DNA of 64,000 nt from Chitinophaga niabensis. GTDB taxonomy: Bacteria; Bacteroidota; Bacteroidia; Chitinophagales; Chitinophagaceae. Where the stretch lies: positions 1,493,001 to 1,557,000 of the forward strand of contig NZ_CP154260.1 in assembly GCF_039545795.1 (NCBI RefSeq). Reading direction: 5' to 3'. Of the stretch, positions 26,203 through 34,678 are shown piece after piece. A program made the translations under genes and the position numbers. The notes beneath the pieces are model-generated. The model saw nothing but the letters and a program-made list of their open reading frames with translations. It was not told where the DNA came from and did no database searches. Position 1 is the stretch's first letter. Each line of letters starts with the position of its first letter.

Positions 26203-27481
26203 GTTCAATGGTTTGATTAATGAATGAAAAATTGCCTTTGTCTCCATTGGAGCCTATTTTGTTTAGTTTTCTTATTACATCCATCCGTATCTCATCTATT
26301 TTAATAGAGGGGATTTTAACTGGAAGACTTAGGATAGAATTACCACAAATGGATGCTTTCTCCATTTGACCAGTTATTAAATAGAAATTGAAAAGATGGT
26401 ACCTGTTTTTAAATCGATTTGGGACTGTGAATATTGATCTTAAGAAAAAGGATTCTGCCTCATTTAGATTTCCTAATTTTTGATGACAAGTGGCGATATT
26501 GTCTAATAAACTATTAGAGATCCTAATAATGCTGGCCTGGGTGTATATTTCCAGTGCTAAGGAGAAATGATGGAGTTCTTGTAGGGAATTTCCATATGAA
26601 AGAAGGAACTCGTAGTTCTGATGTAGATCATTGTATGCTTTTTTATACGAAAGTAAAGATGCTGTGATTGCGCCCGTTTCACTTAGTATCCTTGCATCTT
26701 TCCAATCGTTATATGCCTGCTTATTAATGATATATTCCCAGTTACTTAAGCTTAATACAAGAATATTAACTGAAAATAGTAGGGGTAGCGAGTATTTCTT
26801 GTTTATACTTACCTTATAAGCAGTTAAAACCAGAGTAAGTATAGCGCTGATTAAAATGCACCAGATAATGGGGTTTTCATAAATATGGGTGAAAAATGCA
26901 GCAAAAGAAATAGTGATTATTTGTGATGTGAAGAAGATGGTCGATTTAAGATCCTCTTTTTTGTTCCTTATTAAGTATAAAACGAGCTCGATTAAAAACC
27001 AGAAATAGACAACCAGTGCAATAATGCCTGCAATTCCATATTCAACCACAAATTGAAGGTAATCGTTAAAGGCGTAATAGGTATTGTCCGCAAGTAATAG
27101 CTCTTTGCTGGTATTTAGTCCACCCCCAAAGTATTCCGCCTGATATATATTATAGATACTTGCGAATTTACCAGGGCCAATTCCTGAAAAGAAATGATCT
27201 TTCCAAATTGGCAGTGATATTTTATATATAAGCAATCTGCCTCTCGATGAATCAGGATCAATAATAGTTGAGAGCACAAGCAGTATAATAGCAAGAAAAA
27301 TTAGACAAGAAATAAGTTTTAGTTTTCCAATACGAAACCTATTGCAGGTTAGATAAAGGAAAATTAGGCTCAAAGTGGATCCAGCAACAAAGGCCCGGTT
27401 AGCTGTAATAAGAAATATTACCCAGCAAATGAGGCAGATTATAATTGTGCTCCGATGATATTTAAGGTGCTTTATGAACAT
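26192..27481 (-). CDS. O-antigen ligase-like membrane protein with TPR tail, N-terminally short
   Basis: A 429-residue protein with about seven membrane segments, then two or three TPR-like repeats (about 290-400). The Wzy_C/WaaL signature is visible: GIGPGKFASIYNIYQ, then DNTYYAFNDYLQFVVEYG with the conserved Glu-Tyr-Gly. Family members usually have about five further N-terminal helices (150-200 residues); here the protein begins near the arginine helix (TANRAF). Upstream is a terminator and another gene, so the N-terminal half appears lost. It may be non-functional or a reduced glycan-transfer protein. Confidence 0.75.
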   Translation of the reverse strand: MFIKHLKYHRSTIIICLICWVIFLITANRAFVAGSTLSLIFLYLTCNRFRIGKLKLISCLIFLAIILLVLSTIIDPDSSRGRLLIYKISLPIWKDHFFSGIGPGKFASIYNIYQAEYFGGGLNTSKELLLADNTYYAFNDYLQFVVEYGIAGIIALVVYFWFLIELVLYLIRNKKEDLKSTIFFTSQIITISFAAFFTHIYENPIIWCILISAILTLVLTAYKVSINKKYSLPLLFSVNILVLSLSNWEYIINKQAYNDWKDARILSETGAITASLLSYKKAYNDLHQNYEFLLSYGNSLQELHHFSLALEIYTQASIIRISNSLLDNIATCHQKLGNLNEAESFFLRSIFTVPNRFKNRYHLFNFYLITGQMEKASICGNSILSLPVKIPSIKIDEIRMDVIRKLNKIGSNGDKGNFSFINQTIEHEK

Positions 27482-27506
27482 TTCAGCGCTTATTAAACCA
27501 AGGTTT

Positions 27507-27533
27507 AAAACTGCCCGCAGAAGTGGGCAGTTT
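27507..27533 (-). terminator. Terminator of the RteC-like operon
   Basis: A perfect stem AAACTGCCC/GGGCAGTTT with an eight-base loop, on the minus strand followed by TTTAAACC. It lies 75 bases after the stop of the minus-strand gene at 27608. Confidence 0.75.
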
Positions 27534-27607
27534 GTTATCTATCCTATGAAAAACCCATATCCTAATGAAAACATCTTTCTGATAATTTATCTTTAAAGTG
27601 GATTGCT

Positions 27608-28750
27608 TCACCTCTCTTTTTGCTCAAATAGGCTCTTTAATTGCTGAAAGAGCGATTTCCCCTTATTCTTATCATAACTTCGGGTAAGTGCCGCGGGAGT
27701 GAATGGTTGCCCGGATATGGTAACAAAATACCTGGCCATGAACCGGACTAGTTCACGCCTGTCCTCATTTAAAAATAAGCGCAATAGACCTGCTATTTGG
27801 GGCAAGGAAAGCTTTGTCTTTACTTTGAACTCAGCGAAAGGATTTGTTGTAATAATGGACTCCGTAACCATCAAGGCCCTGATACAACTTAACTCTGTAT
27901 TTATCCATGTTTCACATTGTTTTTCGAGGGAAGGTCCCAGAAAATACAATTGAGCTCCGCTGAGTGACCTGTTCAACTTTATATTTTTTCTTAATTCCAG
28001 GCATTTTTTTATCCGCTCTTTCCCCTGACTATTATCCAAATACGCTAAGTACTCTTCCCGGATCATTGCTACATATCTAGGATGATTAAAATTCAACTTC
28101 CAGAGAAGTTGCCTGATAGATCCGGCTTTCTCGGCATCATTCACCTCCCGGCGTATTATTGAAGTTGTGTCTTTGATCAATGCCTGATAATAGAAAATAT
28201 GTCTATAAACGAATTCATTTTCAGGCTCTTCAATTGGCAGGAGAAGAAGTTTATAGGCTTCGTAGCAAGCAGTTCCTTCCTGAAGCAGTTCTAGTTGATC
28301 GCTTATCTTTTCCCGGGTTTCTTTTACGAAAAACATTTCCATCACATCTGACATTACCTGGTCTATGTCAAATAGGTCTGGGTGCCTGGATATCAATAGG
28401 TCCATTATTTCTCGCAGATAAGCTATTATCTCCATCACAAGGGCATGCCAGCTGTCCGATATAGGGGTATCATCTATTGTAAATGATATTTTTTCCATGA
28501 AATACCCTAAAGTGCCTAACAGGTTATCGACCTTTTCCTGAAAAGACTGTATTAACCATGCAGCCTTTTTTCTTGAGGCAGTAGTCACTTTAACGGAATT
28601 GATCCTTTTAAAAATACGTCTTGAATCCTGTTCAATGATCTCTGTCACGCTTTTATAATACACAGGTGGCGGCCAGGGGAGGGCCTCTATCTTTTGCGAT
28701 AATTCATAATGAATGAATCGTTCAAAATTCTCAAATAGATTCACTGACAT
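27608..28750 (-). CDS. RteC-like protein of unknown function
   Basis: A 380-residue soluble, mainly helical protein. The C-terminal part (KTKLSLPQIAGLLRLFL, then a segment ending TRSYDKNKGKSLFQQL) resembles the end of RteC-family proteins, which regulate excision of Bacteroides conjugative transposons; the match is weak. LSGAQLYFLGPSLE in the middle recurs in Chitinophaga-type homologues as I remember them. It is preceded by a small HTH gene in the same direction 26 bases upstream, a common pairing in this phylum. Confidence 0.62.
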   Translation of the reverse strand: MSVNLFENFERFIHYELSQKIEALPWPPPVYYKSVTEIIEQDSRRIFKRINSVKVTTASRKKAAWLIQSFQEKVDNLLGTLGYFMEKISFTIDDTPISDSWHALVMEIIAYLREIMDLLISRHPDLFDIDQVMSDVMEMFFVKETREKISDQLELLQEGTACYEAYKLLLLPIEEPENEFVYRHIFYYQALIKDTTSIIRREVNDAEKAGSIRQLLWKLNFNHPRYVAMIREEYLAYLDNSQGKERIKKCLELRKNIKLNRSLSGAQLYFLGPSLEKQCETWINTELSCIRALMVTESIITTNPFAEFKVKTKLSLPQIAGLLRLFLNEDRRELVRFMARYFVTISGQPFTPAALTRSYDKNKGKSLFQQLKSLFEQKER

Positions 28751-28776
28751 AAGGGTTCGGTTTTAGTTAGGTTAAA

Positions 28777-28974
28777 TTAGTCTTTGAAGAATTCTCTTAT
28801 TGTCTTCTTTTTTATGCCGGAGTATTCGCAAAACTCTTGGATGGTGATACATTGCGATGGCTTTTTGCCGAGGCTATCCCTGATTTTGTGTAAGAGGAGC
28901 CTCGCTGCGCCTTCTTTAAGACCAGTGATGTTCATAACATCCTGAACGTATACCACTACACGGGCCGGTTTCAT
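28777..28974 (-). CDS. Small helix-turn-helix protein
   Basis: A 65-residue basic protein, VYVQDVMNITGLKEGAARLL then a second short helical unit ending KKKTIREFF, resembling small Bacteroidota HTH proteins often found in front of RteC-like genes. Probably DNA-binding. It shares the transcript with the 380-residue gene 26 bases downstream. The interleaved inverted repeats at 29082-29151 lie in its upstream region. Confidence 0.72.
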   Translation of the reverse strand: MKPARVVVYVQDVMNITGLKEGAARLLLHKIRDSLGKKPSQCITIQEFCEYSGIKKKTIREFFKD

Positions 28975-29081
28975 TTCCCGATTGATTTGTTTTTAAGAAG
29001 TGATGGTAGTGCTCTGTTTTTTGGGTGCATATTCTGAGGTTTAGTTTTTCTTGTCGGATATCTTATTACACAAAATTACAG

Positions 29082-29151
29082 AACCCGGGAATTCAACGGT
29101 TTGTCAAATGACAAAAAATCTGAATCCCGGGTTTTTTTTGTCATTTGACAA
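29082..29151 (-). promoter_or_regulatory. Interleaved inverted repeats: attenuator-like structure after the Crp gene
   Basis: Reading the minus strand from the Crp stop codon: TTGTCAAATGACAA (29151-29138), a CCCGGG arm (29133-29121), TTGTCATTTGACAA (29114-29101), and the partner CCCGGG arm (29095-29082). The first and third elements are complementary, as are the second and fourth, so the two stems exclude each other as a simple fold. On the plus strand the CCCGGG hairpin is followed by eight T. It could be a terminator, an attenuator, or a pair of regulator-binding palindromes. Confidence 0.6.
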
Positions 29152-29739
29152 CTAAACGCGATTGTTTTTTATCTTGCTGTAATAGGTTTCGGAAATACCA
29201 AAATACGAGGCGATATGGGCGCTTTGTGCTTTTTGAATGATGTAAGGATACTCTTCCAGCAGCTTTAGGTACTTTTCCTTTGCAGATAGCGCTTTGCAGG
29301 AATCCCGATCAATAAGTTGTGTGTAATAAATATGGATAAGCTTTGTGTAGGTAACAAAAAACATGGGATACTTTCTAAATAACTCCTCTTGATCGTCTAT
29401 ATGCATTTTGATGCAGGTTGTAGGATCAGTTGCCTGGAGATACTCCGGGCTGGGGTTACCAAAGAAGGATCCGTGTACCTGGAGCATAAAGTCATTATTG
29501 TTGAGGAACCATGTTGTAGACTCCTTTCGTCCATGGTCGCGATAGATCCTTACAAAGCCGTCAATGATAAAATAGCTATGCCGGGAAATTTCTCCTGGTC
29601 TAACGATGATATCTTTCCTGTCGAGTTTTACGATAGTGCTTGTTTGGATAATGTCTTTTTTTAATTCCTCTGGGTGGGGTTGAATTTGGTTGATCCTGGT
29701 GTATAAAGCATCATACCCAGAGTGGTAGAGGTTCTCCAT
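29152..29739 (-). CDS. Crp/Fnr family regulator
   Basis: A 195-residue protein with a cyclic-nucleotide-binding-type beta roll (about 30-120, IVRPGEISRHSYFIIDGFVR) and a short C-terminal HTH (AQSAHIASYFGISETYYSKI). This size and Bacteroidota-type HTH are typical; most such proteins lack obvious cAMP contacts. The target is unknown; palindromes directly after the gene might be its own sites. Confidence 0.88.
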   Translation of the reverse strand: MENLYHSGYDALYTRINQIQPHPEELKKDIIQTSTIVKLDRKDIIVRPGEISRHSYFIIDGFVRIYRDHGRKESTTWFLNNNDFMLQVHGSFFGNPSPEYLQATDPTTCIKMHIDDQEELFRKYPMFFVTYTKLIHIYYTQLIDRDSCKALSAKEKYLKLLEEYPYIIQKAQSAHIASYFGISETYYSKIKNNRV

Positions 29740-29853
29740 TTGTTTTTGGTTTTTGATTAAGAATTATGCTTTGCTTAGAGAGGGATAGGGGCTGATCTTT
29801 AAAAATTAGGGGAAATAATGCAGTCCAAAAAATGAAATTTTTCTGTAACAAAG

Positions 29854-29880
29854 CAACGCCCCGGCTTAACCGGGGCGTTG
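29854..29880 (-). terminator. Terminator of the holin-like gene
   Basis: A perfect 11-bp stem CAACGCCCCGG/CCGGGGCGTTG with a five-base loop, five bases past the end of the minus-strand gene at 29886. Confidence 0.75.
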
Positions 29881-29885
29881 TACAC

Positions 29886-30095
29886 CTATTCTTCATCTTT
29901 TACGACTGCCTGACTAACAGCCACCATTACACTCCCCGCTACAATTATGTAACCACTGATCTGCTTCACGATGTCTGGCAATGGAACGTTTACGGTGCCG
30001 GCTGTACTTCCTGCTGCAATAAGTACCAGGCCAACAGTGCGAAGTTTACGGAAGAATGGAGGTGTTCGTTTAAATAGCCGTTCCTTTATACTCAT
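29886..30095 (-). CDS. Small two-helix membrane protein, holin-like
   Basis: A 69-residue protein with a basic N-terminus, two membrane segments (about 20-38 and 45-63) and an acidic tail KDEE. Size and topology resemble class II holins. It lies 10 bases after the 241-residue gene in the same direction, so they are probably cotranscribed. No lysin or other phage gene is nearby, so the holin idea is only topological. Confidence 0.65.
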   Translation of the reverse strand: MSIKERLFKRTPPFFRKLRTVGLVLIAAGSTAGTVNVPLPDIVKQISGYIIVAGSVMVAVSQAVVKDEE

Positions 30096-30105
30096 GAATT
30101 ATGGT

Positions 30106-30831
30106 TTATTGTGCAGAAACGGCTACGAAAGCCGCCGCATTATATCCTTTGCCAATTGGGCTGAACCTTCCATCCACTTCCTTATAAAAGCAGATCCCAA
30201 GGGCAAGGATTAAGGTGGAAGTACATGCTGCAGGCAATTGTACTTCCAGCGGTGATAAAATGTGACCTTCATTCCTGATCAGCATATATTCCCCAGACTT
30301 GTATACCACTTGTCGGGCGGCAGTTTGAAAGTCTATTGAAGCGCCGGAAAGGTATAGCCTGAAGTAGCTGGCTTCCTCTGGTTTTATGATCTTAACCAAA
30401 GAAGGGAAAACTACCTTCATTAACCCGGTTGCGCGATCTATAGATGCCGAAAATGCTCCTTTGAGTGCATCTGAAAAACGCTTCTCCGAATTCAATTGAA
30501 AACCTTTCAATAGATGTAGCTCACCATCATAAAGATTGCGATAGCCACGCGGGTTAGTTACATCCGATTTTACCACCTTAGTCATTTGACTATTCAGCCT
30601 GTGGCCAAAATAGGATACATCTATCGCTTCGATAAATTCGGAAAATGTATTTCGGATAATAGTTGCTCCTGACAGGGCGCGTGCAAACTCTTGCATGTTT
30701 TCTCTGGTCTGGTCTTTCGTGGTAGCTCTGGCTTCTTTTTTCGGATGAGTTATGAAACCATCTTCCGATTTTCGGCATTTGATATTATCCATTGTGCCTA
30801 TTGTTTGTATGGCACCAATTATTTTTACCAT
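30106..30831 (-). CDS. Bacteroidota-specific hypothetical protein
   Basis: A 241-residue protein starting with VKIIGAIQTIGTMDNIKCRK and SEDGFITHPKKEAR, the N-terminal signature of an uncharacterised Bacteroidota family (typically G-x-hG-N-h-x-F-[YF]-K-x-x-D-G). The rest is helical, then strand-rich near the C-terminus with a possible jelly-roll-like part. The same general pattern (G-x-x-x-x-x-x-x-R-x-x-x-G, then T-x-x-Q-x-x-x-R) is seen in the divergent 187-residue gene, suggesting distant kinship. Function unknown. Confidence 0.68.
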   Translation of the reverse strand: MVKIIGAIQTIGTMDNIKCRKSEDGFITHPKKEARATTKDQTRENMQEFARALSGATIIRNTFSEFIEAIDVSYFGHRLNSQMTKVVKSDVTNPRGYRNLYDGELHLLKGFQLNSEKRFSDALKGAFSASIDRATGLMKVVFPSLVKIIKPEEASYFRLYLSGASIDFQTAARQVVYKSGEYMLIRNEGHILSPLEVQLPAACTSTLILALGICFYKEVDGRFSPIGKGYNAAAFVAVSAQ

Positions 30832-31000
30832 AGCATTAATATTTTTTGAATTTTGTGATAAATAGAACTGATTCTAAGGCCAGCTCTGTTCGCCTTATTG
30901 TTCACAGAACGATGGAGACGTCTTTCCTGCATGCTGTGTTTTCGGTACCGATATGGCAAAACTAATTGTGGAGATTTTTTTAAAAAAACCTACATGATGT

Positions 31001-31040
31001 TTTTGATGGATTTTGAAGGATTTTGATGGAATTGAAGGAA
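31001..31040. repeat. 10-bp tandem repeat
   Basis: Three units TTTTGATGGA, TTTTGAAGGA, TTTTGATGGA and a degenerate fourth, close to one DNA helical turn per unit. Confidence 0.7.
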
Positions 31041-31159
31041 AGTGCGGAATTTGATAGTTTTTGAGGGAAATGATAAATTTTAATTGCCGGCAAATAATTA
31101 GAATATCTTTTGGCAACTTTGTTCTAATACAATTTTAACCCGTTTACACCAAGGGCAGT

Positions 31160-31203
31160 CCTTCGGTTTTCCTTCGGTTCTCCTTCGGTTCACGTTCGGT
31201 CAT
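31160..31203. repeat. 11-bp tandem repeat
   Basis: Four units: CCTTCGGTTTT, CCTTCGGTTCT, CCTTCGGTTCA and the degenerate CGTTCGGTCAT. Confidence 0.75.
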
Positions 31204-31238
31204 GAACAATAGTTAAAATACTATATGCTTTTAAGATT

Positions 31239-31275
31239 CATGTGGTCGGTATACTTTTTCATGTATGCGGTATAC
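31239..31275. promoter_or_regulatory. Direct-repeat operator, 21-bp spacing
   Basis: CATGTGGTCGGTATAC (31239-31254) and CATGTATGCGGTATAC (31260-31275) start 21 bases apart, two helical turns. The second copy abuts the expected -33 position of the promoter at 31296-31303, as for an activator site. Confidence 0.55.
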
Positions 31276-31370
31276 GCTTTTTATTTTCCGCATCTCATCT
31301 TTGCAGAGTTAACAATAAGTACTTAAAGTTATTCGAAATCATTTTTTCAAACTTTTAAATTTTACTATTT

Positions 31371-31934
31371 ATGAAACAAAACCGTAACTCTATCATGCGC
31401 GGGGCAAGCGGAGCATTGGGAGAGGAACTTGTTTTCAGGCAGCGTGCCGGGAAAACAGTAATCAGCTTACCACCTGTGCCCAGGGAGGACAATCCTACTG
31501 GTGACCAGGTGGAAGTCAGAAGCAAATTCAAAGAAGCTAATCGTTACGCAAAAACGGCAACGGCAGATCCCGCTTTAAAGGTGGCTTATAAAGCCAAGGC
31601 AAGACCTGGCATGTCTGCCTTTAATGTAGCAATGGTGGATTTCTTTAAAGCTCCGGAAATCCTGGAAGTGGATGTAACTACTTATACCGGATTATCAGGT
31701 GAACCAATCCTGATCATGGCAACTGACGACTTCAAGGTCAAATCTGTTAAAGTATCGATCCTTAACATAGAGGGGGAAGAGATCGAATCCGGAGAGGCAA
31801 TGGCGCATCCTGAAAGTGATGACTTCTGGACTTATACAACAACGGCTGCCAATCCCGATGGCGCCAGTGGTATCATCAAGGTTGAGGTCAGCGATCTGCC
31901 TGGAAATTTGACCAAGCGGGAGCTGAGTTTATAA
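31371..31934 (+). CDS. Bacteroidota-specific hypothetical protein
   Basis: A 187-residue protein. N-terminus: SIMRGASGALGEELVFRQRA then GKTVISLPP, a conserved pattern of an uncharacterised Bacteroidota family; the middle is helical (FKEANRYAK) and the C-terminal 80 residues are strand-rich. No signal peptide or membrane segment. Divergent from a possibly related 241-residue gene across a repeat-rich promoter region, with its own strong terminator. Function unknown. Confidence 0.7.
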   Translation: MKQNRNSIMRGASGALGEELVFRQRAGKTVISLPPVPREDNPTGDQVEVRSKFKEANRYAKTATADPALKVAYKAKARPGMSAFNVAMVDFFKAPEILEVDVTTYTGLSGEPILIMATDDFKVKSVKVSILNIEGEEIESGEAMAHPESDDFWTYTTTAANPDGASGIIKVEVSDLPGNLTKRELSL

Positions 31935-31941
31935 ACAAGAC

Positions 31942-31973
31942 AAAACGCCGGAGGTACATGTACTCCGGTGTTT
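31942..31973. terminator. Bidirectional terminator
   Basis: An 11-bp stem AAACGCCGGAG/CTCCGGTGTTT (one wobble) between convergent genes; the right arm overlaps the stop codon of the AraC-family gene. T/A-rich flanks on both sides. Confidence 0.75.
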
Positions 31974-32952
31974 ATTTTCTGTATTGAAGAGGGGTAATAC
32001 CTTCGTGGCGTTTGAAGAATCTGATGAGAGAGGATGTATTACAAAATCCGGTTTCGTAAGCTATGTCTTTTAGCGGTTTATCAGTTTCTTGCAACAGGCT
32101 CTTTACTTTTTCTATTTTGGCCTCGTTAATTAGCTTTGTACGGCTTTTTCCGAATATTTTTTTAAAACCGGCCTGCAGCTTGGTAGGGTGGAGCAGTGCA
32201 CTTCGGGCTATATCTTTCAGATAGGTAAATTCGTCTATTTTCTGTATCTGCTGATTTCCCGCTTCCAGAATAGCATTAATATCCGCGGACGAAAAATTGA
32301 AATTGCCATGCTCTTTTTTGTCCTTGTCATTTATATCTTCTGCATATAGTAATAAGAGATCTCGCATCCGGGTTTCCTGGTAAAGGGCACCAATTTCTTC
32401 CACCAGCCGGCAGTATATTAGTTTACTCAATATATTGCAAATGCGGGGATTCATCCAGTTTACATTGAGCAGGATGCCCTCAGTTGCATTTTCAAGGATA
32501 CTGGTATGGGCCTCATACATCCCGTAGTAAGTACCCGCCAGTTTGTTCAGCAGGGTAGTGGTCAACTCAATCTGAACAATCATGCAAATATTCGTTTCTA
32601 ATTGCAGGGTATGCACACCAGTTGGGAAGTAAAAGAGGTAATATGATCCTTCTTCAATAGGAACATTCCCCATGCCCGGTACAGAAAAGAGGGCTTCGCC
32701 TTGCAATACATAGGTAAATGCCGCATAAGGTTTCTCTACAGCGAACTTGAAGGCCTGAAGTTCATGTACCTGGAAGATATGCAGGCTGATGGTAAACTCC
32801 TCTCTTCTGATCTCCTGGGTCAGCAGGCTGCCAAAAGATCCTTCGTGAATTGTGGCGGCGGCACAAGGCATCATGTATAATGCGGTGTGAGGTGTTTTTT
32901 GGACGCTAACTACAAGTTCATCCTGTGTTTGGCTGGAAAACAGGTAATGCAT
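31972..32952 (-). CDS. AraC family transcriptional regulator
   Basis: A 326-residue regulator. The C-terminal two-HTH domain (about 225-326) ends with the AraC signature IAYETGFCNTSSLIRFFKRH, GITPLQYRK. The N-terminal half is strand-rich and cupin-like, a probable ligand pocket. Convergent with the 187-residue gene. Its ligand and targets are unknown. Confidence 0.92.
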   Translation of the reverse strand: MHYLFSSQTQDELVVSVQKTPHTALYMMPCAAATIHEGSFGSLLTQEIRREEFTISLHIFQVHELQAFKFAVEKPYAAFTYVLQGEALFSVPGMGNVPIEEGSYYLFYFPTGVHTLQLETNICMIVQIELTTTLLNKLAGTYYGMYEAHTSILENATEGILLNVNWMNPRICNILSKLIYCRLVEEIGALYQETRMRDLLLLYAEDINDKDKKEHGNFNFSSADINAILEAGNQQIQKIDEFTYLKDIARSALLHPTKLQAGFKKIFGKSRTKLINEAKIEKVKSLLQETDKPLKDIAYETGFCNTSSLIRFFKRHEGITPLQYRK

Positions 32953-33140
32953 AGTATGGTTTGATCAGTTTGCGATGGTGGTTAACAGGGAATAATGTCA
33001 AATGTAGGTATTTTTTGTAAGCCTGAAATAGGGCGCACTAGGCCTTCAATCCGATCCGTAGGCGAACGCCCATTAAACTTCTGCTTTTTGAATGATCGGT
33101 TCTTTTACCAGTTTGGTAATTTATTTTTTCTGCTTTGAAA

Positions 33141-33174
33141 AAAGCCCCGGGAATAATAAATCTCCCAGGGCTTT
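33141..33174 (-). terminator. Terminator of the 492-residue lipoprotein gene
   Basis: Stem AAAGCCC/GGGCTTT with an inner GGGA/TCCC pair; on the minus strand it is followed by six T. Confidence 0.8.
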
Positions 33175-33199
33175 CTCATTATAAAACAAGCTGTCTTAG

Positions 33200-34678
33200 C
33201 TAAAAGGTCATCACCTGGTATACTACCGCGCCATTGTTGAATGTTATCTTAATTCCAAATGCCATGAAATTGATCCAGCCAATGGGACTGGTAAAACTGT
33301 TTTTGTCGTAAGGCCGATTGTTAGCTTCTGCTTCAAATTGAGCAATGGGTTTGAAAGTCCCCACCTCATAGGAATGGGTAGGGCTGTCTCCATTTGTGAT
33401 GTAAGCCACCTCAATACCGGCTACTTCATTTGCAACAGCCGGATTGATGACGAGGGCCTTTGTAATAAAGTTGGGTTCAAATACCACTGTTCTGCTAAAT
33501 CCGATTGTTACCTCGGAGTAATCCGGACCTCCGTTAGGATCCGGCACCCAGGTAGTGATCGGGTCGTTTGTAATGGACACATAAGGCCAGTTACCGATGT
33601 TGATTACACCCCAGCTGATATTTTGAACAGCTCTGTAAGCTAATATGCCACTCTGATTCTTTAAATAAACACTAAAAGATGTTTTAGGAGACTTTAACGT
33701 TACGGTTCCTTTTTGTGAAACAGTGCCGTTTATTTTGATCGCATAAGTACCCTTCCCGTCAGGAGGGGTGGTGACTGCAGATATGAAATCTACTAAGGAA
33801 TTAAATACGCCGCTTACACTGCCTGCAGAGGTAGATCCGCTTGATCCTCCATTGATCGCATCAATGCTGCTCCCCAGGCCAATAAATGAAGTGATAAAAT
33901 TTGTCAGATTCTTTATTCCATCTAAGGTAGATTCTCCGCCTTGTGGTTCTATAGTACCATTTAATTGAATATTTCCATTTAATACAATGTCTGATTGTGC
34001 AATTTCAGACATGCTGATATTGAATGCAAGGTTGTCATTTATTACAGCGCTGTAACCCCGTACATCAAAATCTGATACCATCCATTCCTGTACACCGGCA
34101 GTTGTTACCGCAACCTGCTTATAATCACTGGTTTTGGTATTGGAGGTCTGGGAATTCTGGTAAATGTTTATAGGAGGGCTATATTTAAACACATCCGCAT
34201 ACGTGTTGTGTGCTGCAAAACTGAGCACTATTTGCTGGGACGAAGAGAGAACATCATACGTTCTCAGGATACAAACTCTTAAGATGCCCCTGTATTTGTT
34301 ATATAAAACAACAAAAGGATAAGCATTTGCAGCGGTAGGTGTACCGAAATCCCTGGCTACCAGTATCCAGCCTTTAGCGGGATACATATCTGCATTCTGC
34401 ACATCAGTAGTACCATAGATCTCCTGGGAACCGTCAATAAAGGGGTTTAAGGTAGTGACTGTACCAATAGAACCGTTAGCATTATTGAAGTAAACGGTCC
34501 ATGATTGTTGTGTCCAGTCCCATGTAGGATCAAGGTTAGGGTCTCCGGCGGGTAAGGGTCTTGTAGTAGCCTGCAGGTCTTTAAGCGTTATACGCTGCTT
34601 ATCTTCTTCAATGCTGTTTTTCTTACAGGAAGATAGAATAAGGACTACGAGCAGGAGTTTGGTGGCTAACGTTTTCAT
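33200..34678 (-). CDS. Hypothetical lipoprotein
   Basis: A 492-residue protein with a lipoprotein signal (lipobox LSSC, Cys18). The mature part is strand-rich, with a Gly/Ser-rich hinge (INGGSSGSTSAGSVSG) near residue 280 and many Asn/Thr residues, consistent with an exported beta protein. No family recognised. Monocistronic: its own terminator follows and the next gene is divergent. Confidence 0.8.
   Translation of the reverse strand: MKTLATKLLLVVLILSSCKKNSIEEDKQRITLKDLQATTRPLPAGDPNLDPTWDWTQQSWTVYFNNANGSIGTVTTLNPFIDGSQEIYGTTDVQNADMYPAKGWILVARDFGTPTAANAYPFVVLYNKYRGILRVCILRTYDVLSSSQQIVLSFAAHNTYADVFKYSPPINIYQNSQTSNTKTSDYKQVAVTTAGVQEWMVSDFDVRGYSAVINDNLAFNISMSEIAQSDIVLNGNIQLNGTIEPQGGESTLDGIKNLTNFITSFIGLGSSIDAINGGSSGSTSAGSVSGVFNSLVDFISAVTTPPDGKGTYAIKINGTVSQKGTVTLKSPKTSFSVYLKNQSGILAYRAVQNISWGVINIGNWPYVSITNDPITTWVPDPNGGPDYSEVTIGFSRTVVFEPNFITKALVINPAVANEVAGIEVAYITNGDSPTHSYEVGTFKPIAQFEAEANNRPYDKNSFTSPIGWINFMAFGIKITFNNGAVVYQVMTF

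Larger units (their letters stand above)
30832..31370. other. 539-base divergent intergenic region with three phased repeat arrays
   Basis: No convincing gene. It contains 10-bp tandem units (31001-31040), 11-bp tandem units (31160-31203) and a pair of 16-bp elements at 21-bp spacing (31239-31275). A poor promoter, CATCTTTG at 31296-31303 without a good -33 box, precedes the plus-strand gene at 31371, consistent with activator control. Confidence 0.65.

Noticed and set aside
30895..31116. A 73-codon minus-strand frame in the repeat-rich intergenic region
   Set aside because: The product is low-complexity and covers the 10-bp tandem repeat.
31160..31203. CRISPR-like array
   Set aside because: Units are 11 bases and contiguous, with no spacers and no cas genes.
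29886..31934. Prophage remnant
   Set aside because: Only a holin-like topology supports it; no capsid, tail, terminase, lysin or integrase gene is present.
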